Source of the DNA: a virus
DNA length: 26,663 bases
Virus record (IMG/VR): IMGVR_UViG_3300025122_006556
Coordinates: 1-26,663 of that record
Strand: one strand, 5' to 3'
The notes beneath the pieces are model-generated. The model had not been told where the DNA came from. It did no database searches and worked only from the letters and a program-made list of their open reading frames with translations. The position numbers and the translations under genes were made by a program. Positions 9,094 to 16,518 of the stretch are shown one piece after another (within the stretch, counting starts at the first letter, position 1; each line of letters opens with the position of its first letter).

Positions 9094-10938
9094 TTACTCC
9101 ACAGTACCGCTAATATCGGCGCTTGGAAATTTGATTTCAAAAATGGCGCCGCGTGGTGGAATAATAAGTCCCTTAAATTTATTGGCCTCTAAATCAAACA
9201 CGTAATCGCTATAAGTTCTGCCCGACCTGGTACCTGAAATTGAATAAAAGAGCAAACTTTCCATCGCGAGAACCCCTGGAGTATTGATTATGACGTTAAT
9301 GATGTCGGCAACAACAATTGGTTGGTCAATTTGAAAGTACTTTCTTGCACTGGCGGCACCAACATTACGGGATACCGCAGCGGCCACCACTGATTTTTGT
9401 GCATTTGGAGTTGTCACTATCGAATATTCAATTCCGTAATTTACAATCACGGCATCAACTACGTCAATGGCGTCAGATATAAGCCTGTATTCGTTTAAAT
9501 ACGTTCGAAGATTTTTCTTTAATGAATCCGGAGCAAGACCAAGTTGGCCGCTTTTATTTTGTGACAAAATAAATAATTCGGTCGCAAGCGGATTTCGAAG
9601 ACTCTTTCGCAAACCTGCCCTATAAACCCGCCCGAACTCTGCCGGCAAAGAATAAAGACGGGCAAGTAAATCGTCTTGAGACACAATTCTTGACTGTTGA
9701 TTTCTGGTTGCGAAAATTTGGGTTCGATAATCTTCTAATGTCGGTGCGTTGGCTCCTCCTTGCGCGGGGGCGTCATTAGTGACATCTAAAGAATTCACAA
9801 CTGAAGCCTGTACAACCGGGGATGGAATCCCAGGGAAATCAATAATCATCGAAGGTACCGATGTAATAGTCTTCGCAGCGACGTTAGTTATGAGACCGCC
9901 ACCGTATCTATAGACAATTGTTAATGAGGTATTTGACGGAGAGATTCCCAAGGTCTTAGTCTTCATTAAATTTCGCGGATCAAGCGAAAACCTGGAAAGT
10001 GTTTCCCGGCCGTAGAGTGGCATTGCTAAAACAGACGGATCTGGAATCAAATCATCGTCTAGCGTTTCTTCATCACCGGATCCAAAGGTGAGAGTAGTTG
10101 TTCTTCGAGTAAAATCAACATCCCGAATATAGCGATATGGACATGCGGCAACTTCAATGGCGTATGGAACCTCCATATAATCAGAACCCAAATTTTTCGA
10201 ACGCTTGAAAACTGTGTTCTGTGTCAAATAATCCACTTCATAATATACGTTACCGGCAGTGTCCACAACTGAAATAATTTCTGAAATATCGGATTGCGAA
10301 AGGGTAATTTTCTTAAACGGAACCATCACTGTACACTTTACAGTTTGAGACGTTACTTTTCCGGCAAGTCCTAAAACCTCACGCGTTACGATATAAGTTG
10401 CTGGAGAACCGGCGGCCGAGGTTGTGGAAACCCAATAAGCTGATAACATATTCCCGTCAACATCCAGTTCGGCAAAATCCAAATCTTCTGCAGTTGAAAA
10501 TGTGGGTCCTTGATTCGATTTGGCCGACGTTCCTTCGCGTAAAACTGGAAGCGCGGAAGTCTGAGGCTGGTAAGAACCGTCACTGAGCTCTTCAGCTGGG
10601 ACCTCAATGAAAAACTTTAAAGTGACTACCGCCGGAGCCGCACCAGAAAATTTAACTCCAGCATTTCTTGCATGAGCAATAACGTTTGACGTTTCGATGG
10701 CGGTAACAGGATCTAATTCTTGAAATTGATGATCTAAAAAATATGACATACTATCGCCAACATACGCCGCAAGCTCTACAAACATCCCACCCAAAGATGC
10801 CTCGCTAAAATCGGCCATCTGCGCTGAAAAATAATTTTTGGCATAACCTGTTAAAGCAGACTTAAAGCCTACAAAATCTTTCGCAAGATAATTCTTATTC
10901 TGCTGTTTTATAATGTCTTTTTTTGTTTTAGTCGCCAT
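9094..10938 (-). CDS. Baseplate wedge protein, gp6/baseplate-J family
   Basis: 614 residues, close to T4 gp6 (660). Residues 43-73 (DFSEASLGGMFVELAAYVGD, then SMSYFLDHQFQE) are the typical N-terminal signature of this family, in which two subunits form the wedge core of a contractile-tail baseplate. GAAPAVVTLKFFIEVP around residue 100, the CPYRYIRDVDFTRRTTTL region near 270 and the baseplate-J style helix-strand region TLEDYRTQIFATRNQQSRIV near 400 fit the fold. The downstream domain with VVNYGIEYSIVTTPNAQKS fits the gp6 C-terminal half. A GGGAAA-type ribosome site (AATGGGAAAAACATG) precedes the ATG. It directly follows the gp25-like gene, the conserved order in contractile-tail clusters. Confidence 0.9.
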   Translation of the reverse strand: MATKTKKDIIKQQNKNYLAKDFVGFKSALTGYAKNYFSAQMADFSEASLGGMFVELAAYVGDSMSYFLDHQFQELDPVTAIETSNVIAHARNAGVKFSGAAPAVVTLKFFIEVPAEELSDGSYQPQTSALPVLREGTSAKSNQGPTFSTAEDLDFAELDVDGNMLSAYWVSTTSAAGSPATYIVTREVLGLAGKVTSQTVKCTVMVPFKKITLSQSDISEIISVVDTAGNVYYEVDYLTQNTVFKRSKNLGSDYMEVPYAIEVAACPYRYIRDVDFTRRTTTLTFGSGDEETLDDDLIPDPSVLAMPLYGRETLSRFSLDPRNLMKTKTLGISPSNTSLTIVYRYGGGLITNVAAKTITSVPSMIIDFPGIPSPVVQASVVNSLDVTNDAPAQGGANAPTLEDYRTQIFATRNQQSRIVSQDDLLARLYSLPAEFGRVYRAGLRKSLRNPLATELFILSQNKSGQLGLAPDSLKKNLRTYLNEYRLISDAIDVVDAVIVNYGIEYSIVTTPNAQKSVVAAAVSRNVGAASARKYFQIDQPIVVADIINVIINTPGVLAMESLLFYSISGTRSGRTYSDYVFDLEANKFKGLIIPPRGAIFEIKFPSADISGTVE

Positions 10939-10948
10939 GTTTTTCCCA

Positions 10949-11437
10949 TTATCCAGTTGCCAAAATGGTTATTACAACGCCATCTTGGATGATATTTGCT
11001 TTCGGAATAGAATATTTCACGCCGATTCTCACAGCTCCGAGTCCGGCCGTAGTTAAGCTTGGCACCCTTTCAATACTAAAAGTGACCAACTCAACAAAGG
11101 GCATATATTTCCCAACCGTAGTTCTAATTCTAGCCCCAACTTCAGAATCAAATGTCTCTGTACTCAATTCTGCAGTGAGCTCTTTTAAGTTTGCGCCAAA
11201 ATAGTATTGGCATGGTCGTTCGCCCCAGTTGGTTAATAATAAATTTTTCAAATTATCGCGGACCGCCTTCCGCGTCGAAGTATTCATGACAAAAAGGCCA
11301 TTTGTGCCCTGGCTAAGCTCCACAGGGGTTTTGACATTTATATTTACGCGCACAGGTGTATCAAGCCGCTCTTTCGCCCTAACGGTAGGAAGACGGTCAC
11401 CAACTGACGTAAAATCATATTCAACGATATCTGGCAT
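10949..11437 (-). CDS. Baseplate wedge protein, gp25/GPW family
   Basis: 162 residues, slightly longer than T4 gp25 (132). The core KAVRDNLKNLLLTNWGERPC (residues 57-76) followed by YYFGANLKEL matches the family pattern in which a conserved 'GER' turn precedes a short strand; GERP is at 72-75. The later strand FVELVTFSIERV also fits. gp25 is related to TssE of type VI secretion and links the wedge to the sheath and hub. A weak ribosome site (GTGGTGATTTATG) precedes the ATG. It lies 10 bases from the gp6-like gene, which is the usual partner. Confidence 0.9.
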   Translation of the reverse strand: MPDIVEYDFTSVGDRLPTVRAKERLDTPVRVNINVKTPVELSQGTNGLFVMNTSTRKAVRDNLKNLLLTNWGERPCQYYFGANLKELTAELSTETFDSEVGARIRTTVGKYMPFVELVTFSIERVPSLTTAGLGAVRIGVKYSIPKANIIQDGVVITILATG

Positions 11438-11483
11438 AAATCACCACAATTTAATTATTCACCAAGGAATTTTTGCAACGGTA

Positions 11484-12044
11484 CTATGATAAGAATCCTT
11501 CCCCTTCGCCGGTGCCCGGAAGACTTGAACCTACAACCACCGACGTTCCAACAATTGTTCCTGCCACAACGGCACCCCCGGTGAGGGTTACGTCGGTTTC
11601 TACTTCTGCCGTGAGGGCAAAAGTGTGAATTGCGGTCATCATATCGTTTGCAAGCGTACCAATTATGTCGTCAGCCTTTGCGTTTGAAGGTTCGCCGTCG
11701 GCTTTTGCATTTAAATACGCGTCTTCTATATCGCCCTTAAGCGTTTGGACATCACCTCCAGGAAACGTAATTTCGCCAGTTGCCGTAGTCGGTCCTGGCG
11801 AACTATAAACTCCGGACGGCATCGTCGTAAACTGTGGCGGAGCCATGGGTATAATTCCAGGACTTCCAACAGTTATGACCAACGCGGTCTCCATGTAGGT
11901 ATGAATTGCATCGCCGACCGCATCAGCGAGATCACCAATTATTATAGTGGCATCCGCATCTGCTGCTTCGCCATCAGCCCTGGCTGCTTCATACGCATTT
12001 TTAAGATCAGTGATTAATGTGGGGTGACCTGCTGATAACGGCAT
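11484..12044 (-). CDS. Small baseplate-region protein with two copies of an AIHTY repeat
   Basis: 186 residues and not assigned to a named family. It contains two helical repeats, at residues 9-58 and 101-150, matching each other and the single repeat in the gene just upstream: TL..D(L/I)..AY..A.(A/D).GE......II..LA......AIH(T)...TA.V.T. A proline/glycine-rich linker joins the repeats, and the C-terminus is low complexity (GTGEGEGFLS). The ribosome site AGAGGA nine bases before the ATG overlaps the stop of the upstream gene. Position between the hub gene and gp25 suggests a small virion component such as an adaptor around the spike; the PAAR-tip gene of T4 (5.4) lies in a comparable position, but no PAAR motif is visible here. 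Confidence 0.75.
   Translation of the reverse strand: MPLSAGHPTLITDLKNAYEAARADGEAADADATIIIGDLADAVGDAIHTYMETALVITVGSPGIIPMAPPQFTTMPSGVYSSPGPTTATGEITFPGGDVQTLKGDIEDAYLNAKADGEPSNAKADDIIGTLANDMMTAIHTFALTAEVETDVTLTGGAVVAGTIVGTSVVVGSSLPGTGEGEGFLS
11595..11744 (-). repeat. AIHTY repeat, copy 3
   Basis: Residues 101-150 of the 186-residue protein, beginning TLKGDIEDAYLNAKADGE and ending MMTAIHTFALTAEVET. It lies 276 bases downstream of copy 2 in the same gene. Confidence 0.8.
11871..12020 (-). repeat. AIHTY repeat, copy 2
   Basis: Residues 9-58 of the 186-residue protein, beginning TLITDLKNAYEAARADGE and ending GDAIHTYMETALVIT. Both this copy and copy 1 follow an MPL-type N-terminus, so the two genes share their starts as well. 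Confidence 0.8.
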
Positions 12045-12056
12045 CTTTTTTGTCCT

Positions 12057-12320
12057 CTACACCAAACCACCGGTGCCAACTCCCTTTCCTTTCGACGTTG
12101 TAGTTCCACCGAGTGTGTCGGATTGCTGAGTGTCGGATTCAATGGTTGTTGTCACTAAGGCGGTTAGCATATAACTATGAATGGCATTTGCCATATCTGT
12201 GGCAAGAGTTTGTATAATAACTGTAGCGTCAGCTGACGAAGATTCGCCAGAATCTCGGGCTTTTTTATACGCGGCCTCAATATCCATTTCTAACGTAGCT
12301 GTTGACGATCCTAATGGCAT
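12057..12320 (-). CDS. Small baseplate-region protein with one AIHTY repeat
   Basis: 87 residues: MPLGSSTATL start, one helical repeat (residues 9-58, TLEMDIEAAYKKARDSGE ... NAIHSYMLTALVTT) and a Gly/Thr/Ser tail ending GKGVGTGGLV. The same N-terminus, repeat and glycine-rich tail occur in the 186-residue protein just downstream, so the two are paralogs, the other with a duplicated repeat. The ATG directly follows the TAA of the hub gene, with GGAGAG as ribosome site. Function unknown; a small virion or baseplate assembly protein is the simplest reading of its place. Confidence 0.78.
   Translation of the reverse strand: MPLGSSTATLEMDIEAAYKKARDSGESSSADATVIIQTLATDMANAIHSYMLTALVTTTIESDTQQSDTLGGTTTSKGKGVGTGGLV
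12147..12296 (-). repeat. AIHTY repeat, copy 1
   Basis: Residues 9-58 of the 87-residue protein. Shared positions with copies 2 and 3 include TL...D, AY, GE, II, LA, AIH and TA.V.T. Confidence 0.8.
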
Positions 12321-13976
12321 TTACTCTCCAAAAATTCTCTCTGATTGAACCGTTGAAATGTCTGGTTTGTGAGTACTTTCTATTGCGGCCTTAAACTCTG
12401 TAGCCGCATCGAGGATAACCACGTTAGGATTTCCATAACCTGGACTCTTATTATCAATACAACCCTGCAAAAACGTACTAAAATCATCCATAAACGAATC
12501 CCACATAGCCTTAAGATCTGAATATCTCACATACGGTTCACTGCCTCCCTCGCCTGGACCTGCATCGCGGCCGCCATCGTCTCCAGGTCGGCCCAAAAAT
12601 ATCTTAGAACCGCTTATTTGAATCGTTCCGTCTGGAAGTAAGCACACTGTAGCAAGGTCATCATCTTTTATACCTTCTTTGACGAGGCGAATGCTTCCGT
12701 TAATTTCAGGGGCATCCTTCATATAAAGACCTTCGTCTTCTTTTCGGGCAATAATTCTAACCTCATCAGCCTTTACAACAACATATGCCGCGTCGTTGAT
12801 TGGCTCAATCGGAGCCTCAAAGCCGGTTGCCATGCGTTCATCTGCCCCAAGACCAGCAACAACAACATCAGACGGTTCTTCACGAGTGCCCTCTGTCGGG
12901 TCGACAACTTCGAGGCCGGACTCTCCAGGATTTCCAGGGTCGTACTCCGTGACATCCGACCAGGTAACTGCCGCTTCGGCAGCGAGTGAATTAATTCCAA
13001 AATTTATATCGCCACTTGTCTTTTGTGATACGTAAATGCGGGCGGCGTCTATCATAAAATCCGGATCTCCTTCCGCGGGTGGCGGAGGATCCAGCTCGTT
13101 TATCTTTGTATTTTTATTGTTTTCGATATAATCCCGCTTATTCATGGTTGTTGGAAATGCCGTAAACGCAGGAGCATCTCCATCTGCATCAGCAAGCGTA
13201 GGTTCTGCTGGCAAATAACGAGATCTACCTGCAACAATATCGATTGTTCCAGCAAACTCTAAAGGCGCAAATTTTACCGCATTACTCTGCTGACGTCCGG
13301 ACGGATCTTCGTCAGAATATTTCCATCCCCTATCTTGCCCGAGAGAAATTAATGCATTATTACTTCCTTGTATGACAAAATCGCCCACTCGTTTTGAAAA
13401 TCGCGGAACAGGTTGTGGAGAAAAATTTTTGTATGATTCACTTTCATCAACAAGAGCTTGAAACGGATCTAACCCTTCTTGTCGTTGCTCCTTTGTTTCT
13501 TTCATCAAACCGTCATTTAAAAATGCAGGTAAAACTTTGGCACCTCCCTTTTCAGATGTCGCAAGTGCCGTAACAGGATTTAGCGATCTGGGCCAATGTG
13601 TATAGTTGACGTCATCTGTAAGAATCGGGGTTGAAATTCTAGAAATCCAATACGTTGCCAATGGATCTACTTTTCCAATCTCGGGAGAAATTAGCCAAAC
13701 TGTTTCACCAGGTTTGATTGGAAAACACAGATGTGGAGGAAAAAACGGCAACACAAGAAAAGTAGTTGTCTTACCACCTTCCCCTGACCCTACCCGCCGG
13801 ACGATACAAGAATTTCTAGGAGCACGGTCAAATAAGCCATGTTGTTCTGGATCTAAGTTTTCCTTAAGCTGAGTCTTTTTCTCGAGATCATATAATCCAA
13901 TGTCATACAAAACTTCAACAACAACTCCCTTATTTAAAAGTAAGCCCCCTTGCGCGTTGCCTTTCAAAAATCCCAC
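12321..13976 (-). CDS. Baseplate hub/spike protein (gp5/VrlC-like OB-fold)
   Basis: 551 residues with a GTG start at 13976; GGAATAAAGCT precedes it. The N-terminal 125 residues (NKGVVVEVLYDIG, RNSCIVRRVGSG, TFLVLPFFPPHLCFPIKPGE, WLISPEIGK, YWISRIS, DDVNYTHWPRS) look like the OB-fold of phage hub proteins, and GDFVIQGSNNALISLGQDRG at 198-217 is a pattern I recall in proteins annotated as VrlC or gp5-like hubs of marine phages. A long variable region and a C-terminal section with PDGTIQISGSKIFLGR and SEPYVRYSDLKAMWDSFMDD follow. No lysozyme domain is visible, unlike T4 gp5. It would form or cap the central tube spike that reaches the host envelope. The order hub, small proteins, gp25, gp6 supports the call. 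Confidence 0.78.
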   Translation of the reverse strand: MGFLKGNAQGGLLLNKGVVVEVLYDIGLYDLEKKTQLKENLDPEQHGLFDRAPRNSCIVRRVGSGEGGKTTTFLVLPFFPPHLCFPIKPGETVWLISPEIGKVDPLATYWISRISTPILTDDVNYTHWPRSLNPVTALATSEKGGAKVLPAFLNDGLMKETKEQRQEGLDPFQALVDESESYKNFSPQPVPRFSKRVGDFVIQGSNNALISLGQDRGWKYSDEDPSGRQQSNAVKFAPLEFAGTIDIVAGRSRYLPAEPTLADADGDAPAFTAFPTTMNKRDYIENNKNTKINELDPPPPAEGDPDFMIDAARIYVSQKTSGDINFGINSLAAEAAVTWSDVTEYDPGNPGESGLEVVDPTEGTREEPSDVVVAGLGADERMATGFEAPIEPINDAAYVVVKADEVRIIARKEDEGLYMKDAPEINGSIRLVKEGIKDDDLATVCLLPDGTIQISGSKIFLGRPGDDGGRDAGPGEGGSEPYVRYSDLKAMWDSFMDDFSTFLQGCIDNKSPGYGNPNVVILDAATEFKAAIESTHKPDISTVQSERIFGE

Positions 13977-13980
13977 AGCT

Positions 13981-14346
13981 TTATTCCTTTTCCTTTATTT
14001 GCGCAAAAATATCTTCCGGACTAATCTTTGCAACCTGATCTTCGGCTTTTGAAATTAACTCAGCGAGTTTCAGTAGTTGTTCGTTTGACTTATTCATTCG
14101 CTCCAAATATTTGGTTAGAACAGGACCAATCGTCACATGTTCTGTCACACCGGCCTGCATTGTCGAGTAGGCCTCAGTAAATAACACACTTGCATTAAGC
14201 CTGTCTCGAAGTGCATTTTCGTAAATTTCTTTCCACAGGAGCTTTCTCTTATCAGTCGTTGAAGAAAGACCTTCTAGGAGTTCAGAAAATTCATTAATTT
14301 TTTTCTGTTGCTTTTCTTGTTGTTTTAACAACGCATCATAGCTCAT
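13981..14346 (-). CDS. Conserved helical coiled-coil phage protein
   Basis: 121 residues, almost entirely predicted helical and charged: KQQEKQQKKINEFSELLEGL, DKRKLLWKEIYENALRDR, NEQLLKLAELISKAEDQVAK. No catalytic motif or membrane segment. The pattern KRKLLWKEIYENAL...R and YLERM(N)KSNEQLLKLAEL is one I associate with short unnamed proteins beside phage sigma factors. Its ATG overlaps the sigma factor stop (ATGA), so the two are translationally coupled. A partner of the sigma factor or of RNA polymerase, in the manner of T4 gp33, is possible, but no sequence resemblance to gp33 is claimed; an assembly chaperone is the alternative. Confidence 0.75.
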   Translation of the reverse strand: MSYDALLKQQEKQQKKINEFSELLEGLSSTTDKRKLLWKEIYENALRDRLNASVLFTEAYSTMQAGVTEHVTIGPVLTKYLERMNKSNEQLLKLAELISKAEDQVAKISPEDIFAQIKEKE

Positions 14347-15056
14347 AACAATTCCTCATTTGTAATTTGGCGATACAGTCGTCTAATTGTTGACATTGAC
14401 GTTGATAATTGCTTGGAATTTAATCCAGATATCTCCCTAATATAGACATAAATCGCGCGCTTGTTGAGTAAATCGAGTTCGTCAATTTTGTCAAAAACTA
14501 TAAGAATAGCTTCTATACATTTTATATCATTTTGATTTTCTACCTGTTCCTGCAAAATTCGCAACATTTTTTGTATTTCCGCGCGGCGTTCGCGCTTAAT
14601 CATTACATCATCCGGTGCCGGTGCAGTTTGGTAATGAGCAATTGTATGACGATCAAATGCGTTGAATCCTGCTAACTCATGAATTGGATATGAATTATCA
14701 TAAACTTTCTTTCTTTTACGAGTGTTGAGTATTAACCAGTTTTTTGCCACAACATTGAAATATGAAAAAGCCTTTGTGCCACGAGAGCCATCAAATTTGT
14801 GAAGTGTTTCATACAAAAATGTAATACAGTCATTTTTTAATGCGTCGAAAGAATGTCGACCTTTTGCAAAGCCATAAATTAAAATAAGATTTTCTACCAG
14901 CTTATCAAATGCCGGTAAAATATCCTTTGTGTATAACGCGTCTTTTTCTTCTTGAGATTCTGCAATTTGCCATTTCTCAATTGCTATCTGCGTATCTTTG
15001 GTAAAGTATAGTTTGCTCTTTCCCTTTCTACGCTTGATTATTCTTTTCTTCATCAT
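14343..15056 (-). CDS. Phage RNA polymerase sigma factor (gp55-like, late transcription)
   Basis: 237 residues. A basic N-terminus (MMKKRIIKRRKGKSKLYF) leads to a sigma region 2-like core: HSFDALKNDCITFLYETLHK, FDGSRGTKAFSYFNVVAKNW, LILNTRKRKK. These correspond to the region 2.1-2.4 helices that bind the polymerase clamp and the -10 element. The C-terminal part (KRAIYVYIREISGLNSKQLS, TSMSTIRRLYRQI) resembles a helix-turn-helix like region 4, though weakly. The family is the phage late sigma group, of which T4 gp55 is the named example. It probably directs late transcription of the baseplate genes downstream. Both ends overlap neighbours by four bases. I leave the symbol empty because the likeness to T4 gp55 is by fold and role. 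Confidence 0.85.
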   Translation of the reverse strand: MMKKRIIKRRKGKSKLYFTKDTQIAIEKWQIAESQEEKDALYTKDILPAFDKLVENLILIYGFAKGRHSFDALKNDCITFLYETLHKFDGSRGTKAFSYFNVVAKNWLILNTRKRKKVYDNSYPIHELAGFNAFDRHTIAHYQTAPAPDDVMIKRERRAEIQKMLRILQEQVENQNDIKCIEAILIVFDKIDELDLLNKRAIYVYIREISGLNSKQLSTSMSTIRRLYRQITNEELL

Positions 15057-15361
15057 TCGCTTCGTTCCACATCGACATCTTCTTCCACCATCATATAATT
15101 CGCGACGGTAAGAATTGCATCACGACTGGCTTCAACATCTTCTAAAACTTTTCTAATTTGTGGACTGTCAAAAAATAACGGGATCTGCAAAATTTGATTT
15201 ATCGAATCGTATCTTTCGTCAAGTAAGTCCAGTGAACTTTCAATTGCTTCGGTCATCTGCAGGATCAATATGGCATGTTTAACATTGAAATAAAGTTGCG
15301 TGGCACATATCATTGCCAGACACACTACTCCACCAAGCAACCCTACTTCAAGACCTGTCAT
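15053..15361 (-). CDS. Single-pass membrane protein, unknown function
   Basis: 102 residues from the ATG at 15361, which overlaps the upstream glycosyltransferase stop (ATGA). An in-frame start ten codons earlier exists, but the overlap start fits the pattern of this gene block. One transmembrane helix is near the N-terminus (GLEVGLLGGVVCLAMICATQ, residues 3-22), followed by a helical cytoplasmic or periplasmic part: EAIESSLDLLDERYDSINQI and PLFFDSPQIRKVLEDVEASR. The stop overlaps the start of the sigma factor. I do not recognise a named family. Its place between glycosyltransferases and the sigma factor gives no clear role; membrane anchoring of the glycosylation enzymes or regulation of host envelope functions are guesses. 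Confidence 0.78.
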   Translation of the reverse strand: MTGLEVGLLGGVVCLAMICATQLYFNVKHAILILQMTEAIESSLDLLDERYDSINQILQIPLFFDSPQIRKVLEDVEASRDAILTVANYMMVEEDVDVERSE

Positions 15362-16518
15362 CCTGCGTGATCTCTCATTGCCGCATCCCACACGTCGGAA
15401 AGTGCTGCATGTGTGTGGGTTTTAAGTAGTGATTCCCGCAAATCCTTCGCCCACTTATTTGGCGTTTCTGATTTTTGTCGAAATTTTCTAATTTTCTTTT
15501 TAAAATCTTGTTCCTGAACTTCTGCCCATTTTGAATTTTCGACAAATATTTGACCATCTATTTTTCCAGAATCAACGGGTTGCAAATCATAATCAAGCTT
15601 TAACCACTTTCCTTGATTCAAGAAATCGCAATGACCTGACCAATTCGTTGCAATAACTGGCAGCCCGCTGGCGGCTGCTTCTAATAATGGTAATCCAAAA
15701 CCTTCACCTCGAGTTGGGGCCACGAGCGCCTTGATCGTAGGATTCAAGTAAAGACCAGCAATCTCATCATCAGTCATCGCACCGTGCAAAAGATAAATAG
15801 GTGGATGTTTACCTAGCTCATTGGCAACTTGTGACAAAATTCTCCGAACGACAGTTCGATCAAGCGTTGTATTACGCCCATGATTCGTTTTGAGTATTAT
15901 GCCAACATCCGGATCATCTGCAAACTCTTCAGATAACCACTTAAGAGCAAAAAACGTATTTTTTCTATCATGCATTGCATGTGTACCGGTGAGTTGCCCA
16001 AATATTAAAAAATTGATCGGAGTCCTTACGTCCATTTCAAATGGAGAAGCGGTGCCAGAAATAATACTGTCTGGAAACGACTCCGGAATTACAACAACAG
16101 GAACATGAAGTTTACCACTTCGAAAAAGAGTATCTTTAGTGTGATGTGTGGGCACAACAACTAAATTCATAGTATTACATGCATCGATCCACTGCGGATT
16201 ACAAATGTCTGTCTCAACACCAGCAGTTATTCCAACATTAAATGTTGCAAGATTTGGATCCCACTCATTAGGAAGCTGAATCTGGAATGACATGTCAAAT
16301 TTTCCATCGCCCTCAACAGCCGACGTTTCCATTATTTTTCCAGCAAGTCCGTCAAGAGCATCCGGATTAATATGCCACGGAGTTATTCCCCATGGTAAAA
16401 TTTGAGACGTGATGCGAATACTTGGATCACTCTTCTCGGATAGCCACCTAAATACCTGGCGCGAATGATTTCCATAACCACTAATTGACAAAAGCGGGCC
16501 TCTAACACAAATGTTCAT
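15358..16518 (-). CDS. Glycosyltransferase, GT4-like (GT-B fold)
   Basis: 386 residues. It transfers a sugar from a nucleotide donor to an unknown acceptor, with retention of configuration, if it follows the GT4 family. The N-terminal acceptor domain starts MNICVRGPLLSISGYGNHSR with the glycine-rich GYGNHSRQ loop. The C-terminal donor domain has the family signature GEGFGLPLLEAAASGLPVIA, with the E-x7-E pair at E272 and E280. DRKNTFFALKWLSEEF and PIYLLHGAMTDDEIAGLYL are typical of this group. The ATG overlaps the upstream stop (ATGA), and the gene is coupled on both sides. Donor and acceptor cannot be inferred. Confidence 0.88.
   Translation of the reverse strand: MNICVRGPLLSISGYGNHSRQVFRWLSEKSDPSIRITSQILPWGITPWHINPDALDGLAGKIMETSAVEGDGKFDMSFQIQLPNEWDPNLATFNVGITAGVETDICNPQWIDACNTMNLVVVPTHHTKDTLFRSGKLHVPVVVIPESFPDSIISGTASPFEMDVRTPINFLIFGQLTGTHAMHDRKNTFFALKWLSEEFADDPDVGIILKTNHGRNTTLDRTVVRRILSQVANELGKHPPIYLLHGAMTDDEIAGLYLNPTIKALVAPTRGEGFGLPLLEAAASGLPVIATNWSGHCDFLNQGKWLKLDYDLQPVDSGKIDGQIFVENSKWAEVQEQDFKKKIRKFRQKSETPNKWAKDLRESLLKTHTHAALSDVWDAAMRDHAG

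Noticed and set aside
11484-12320. The small repeat proteins as PAAR spike tips
   Set aside because: Position is suggestive but no PAAR motifs or metal-binding histidine/cysteine pattern is present; the repeats look helical.
15362-15391. Ten-residue longer start for the membrane protein
   Set aside because: The shorter start overlaps the previous stop by ATGA, like the other three junctions in this block, and leaves the transmembrane helix near the N-terminus.
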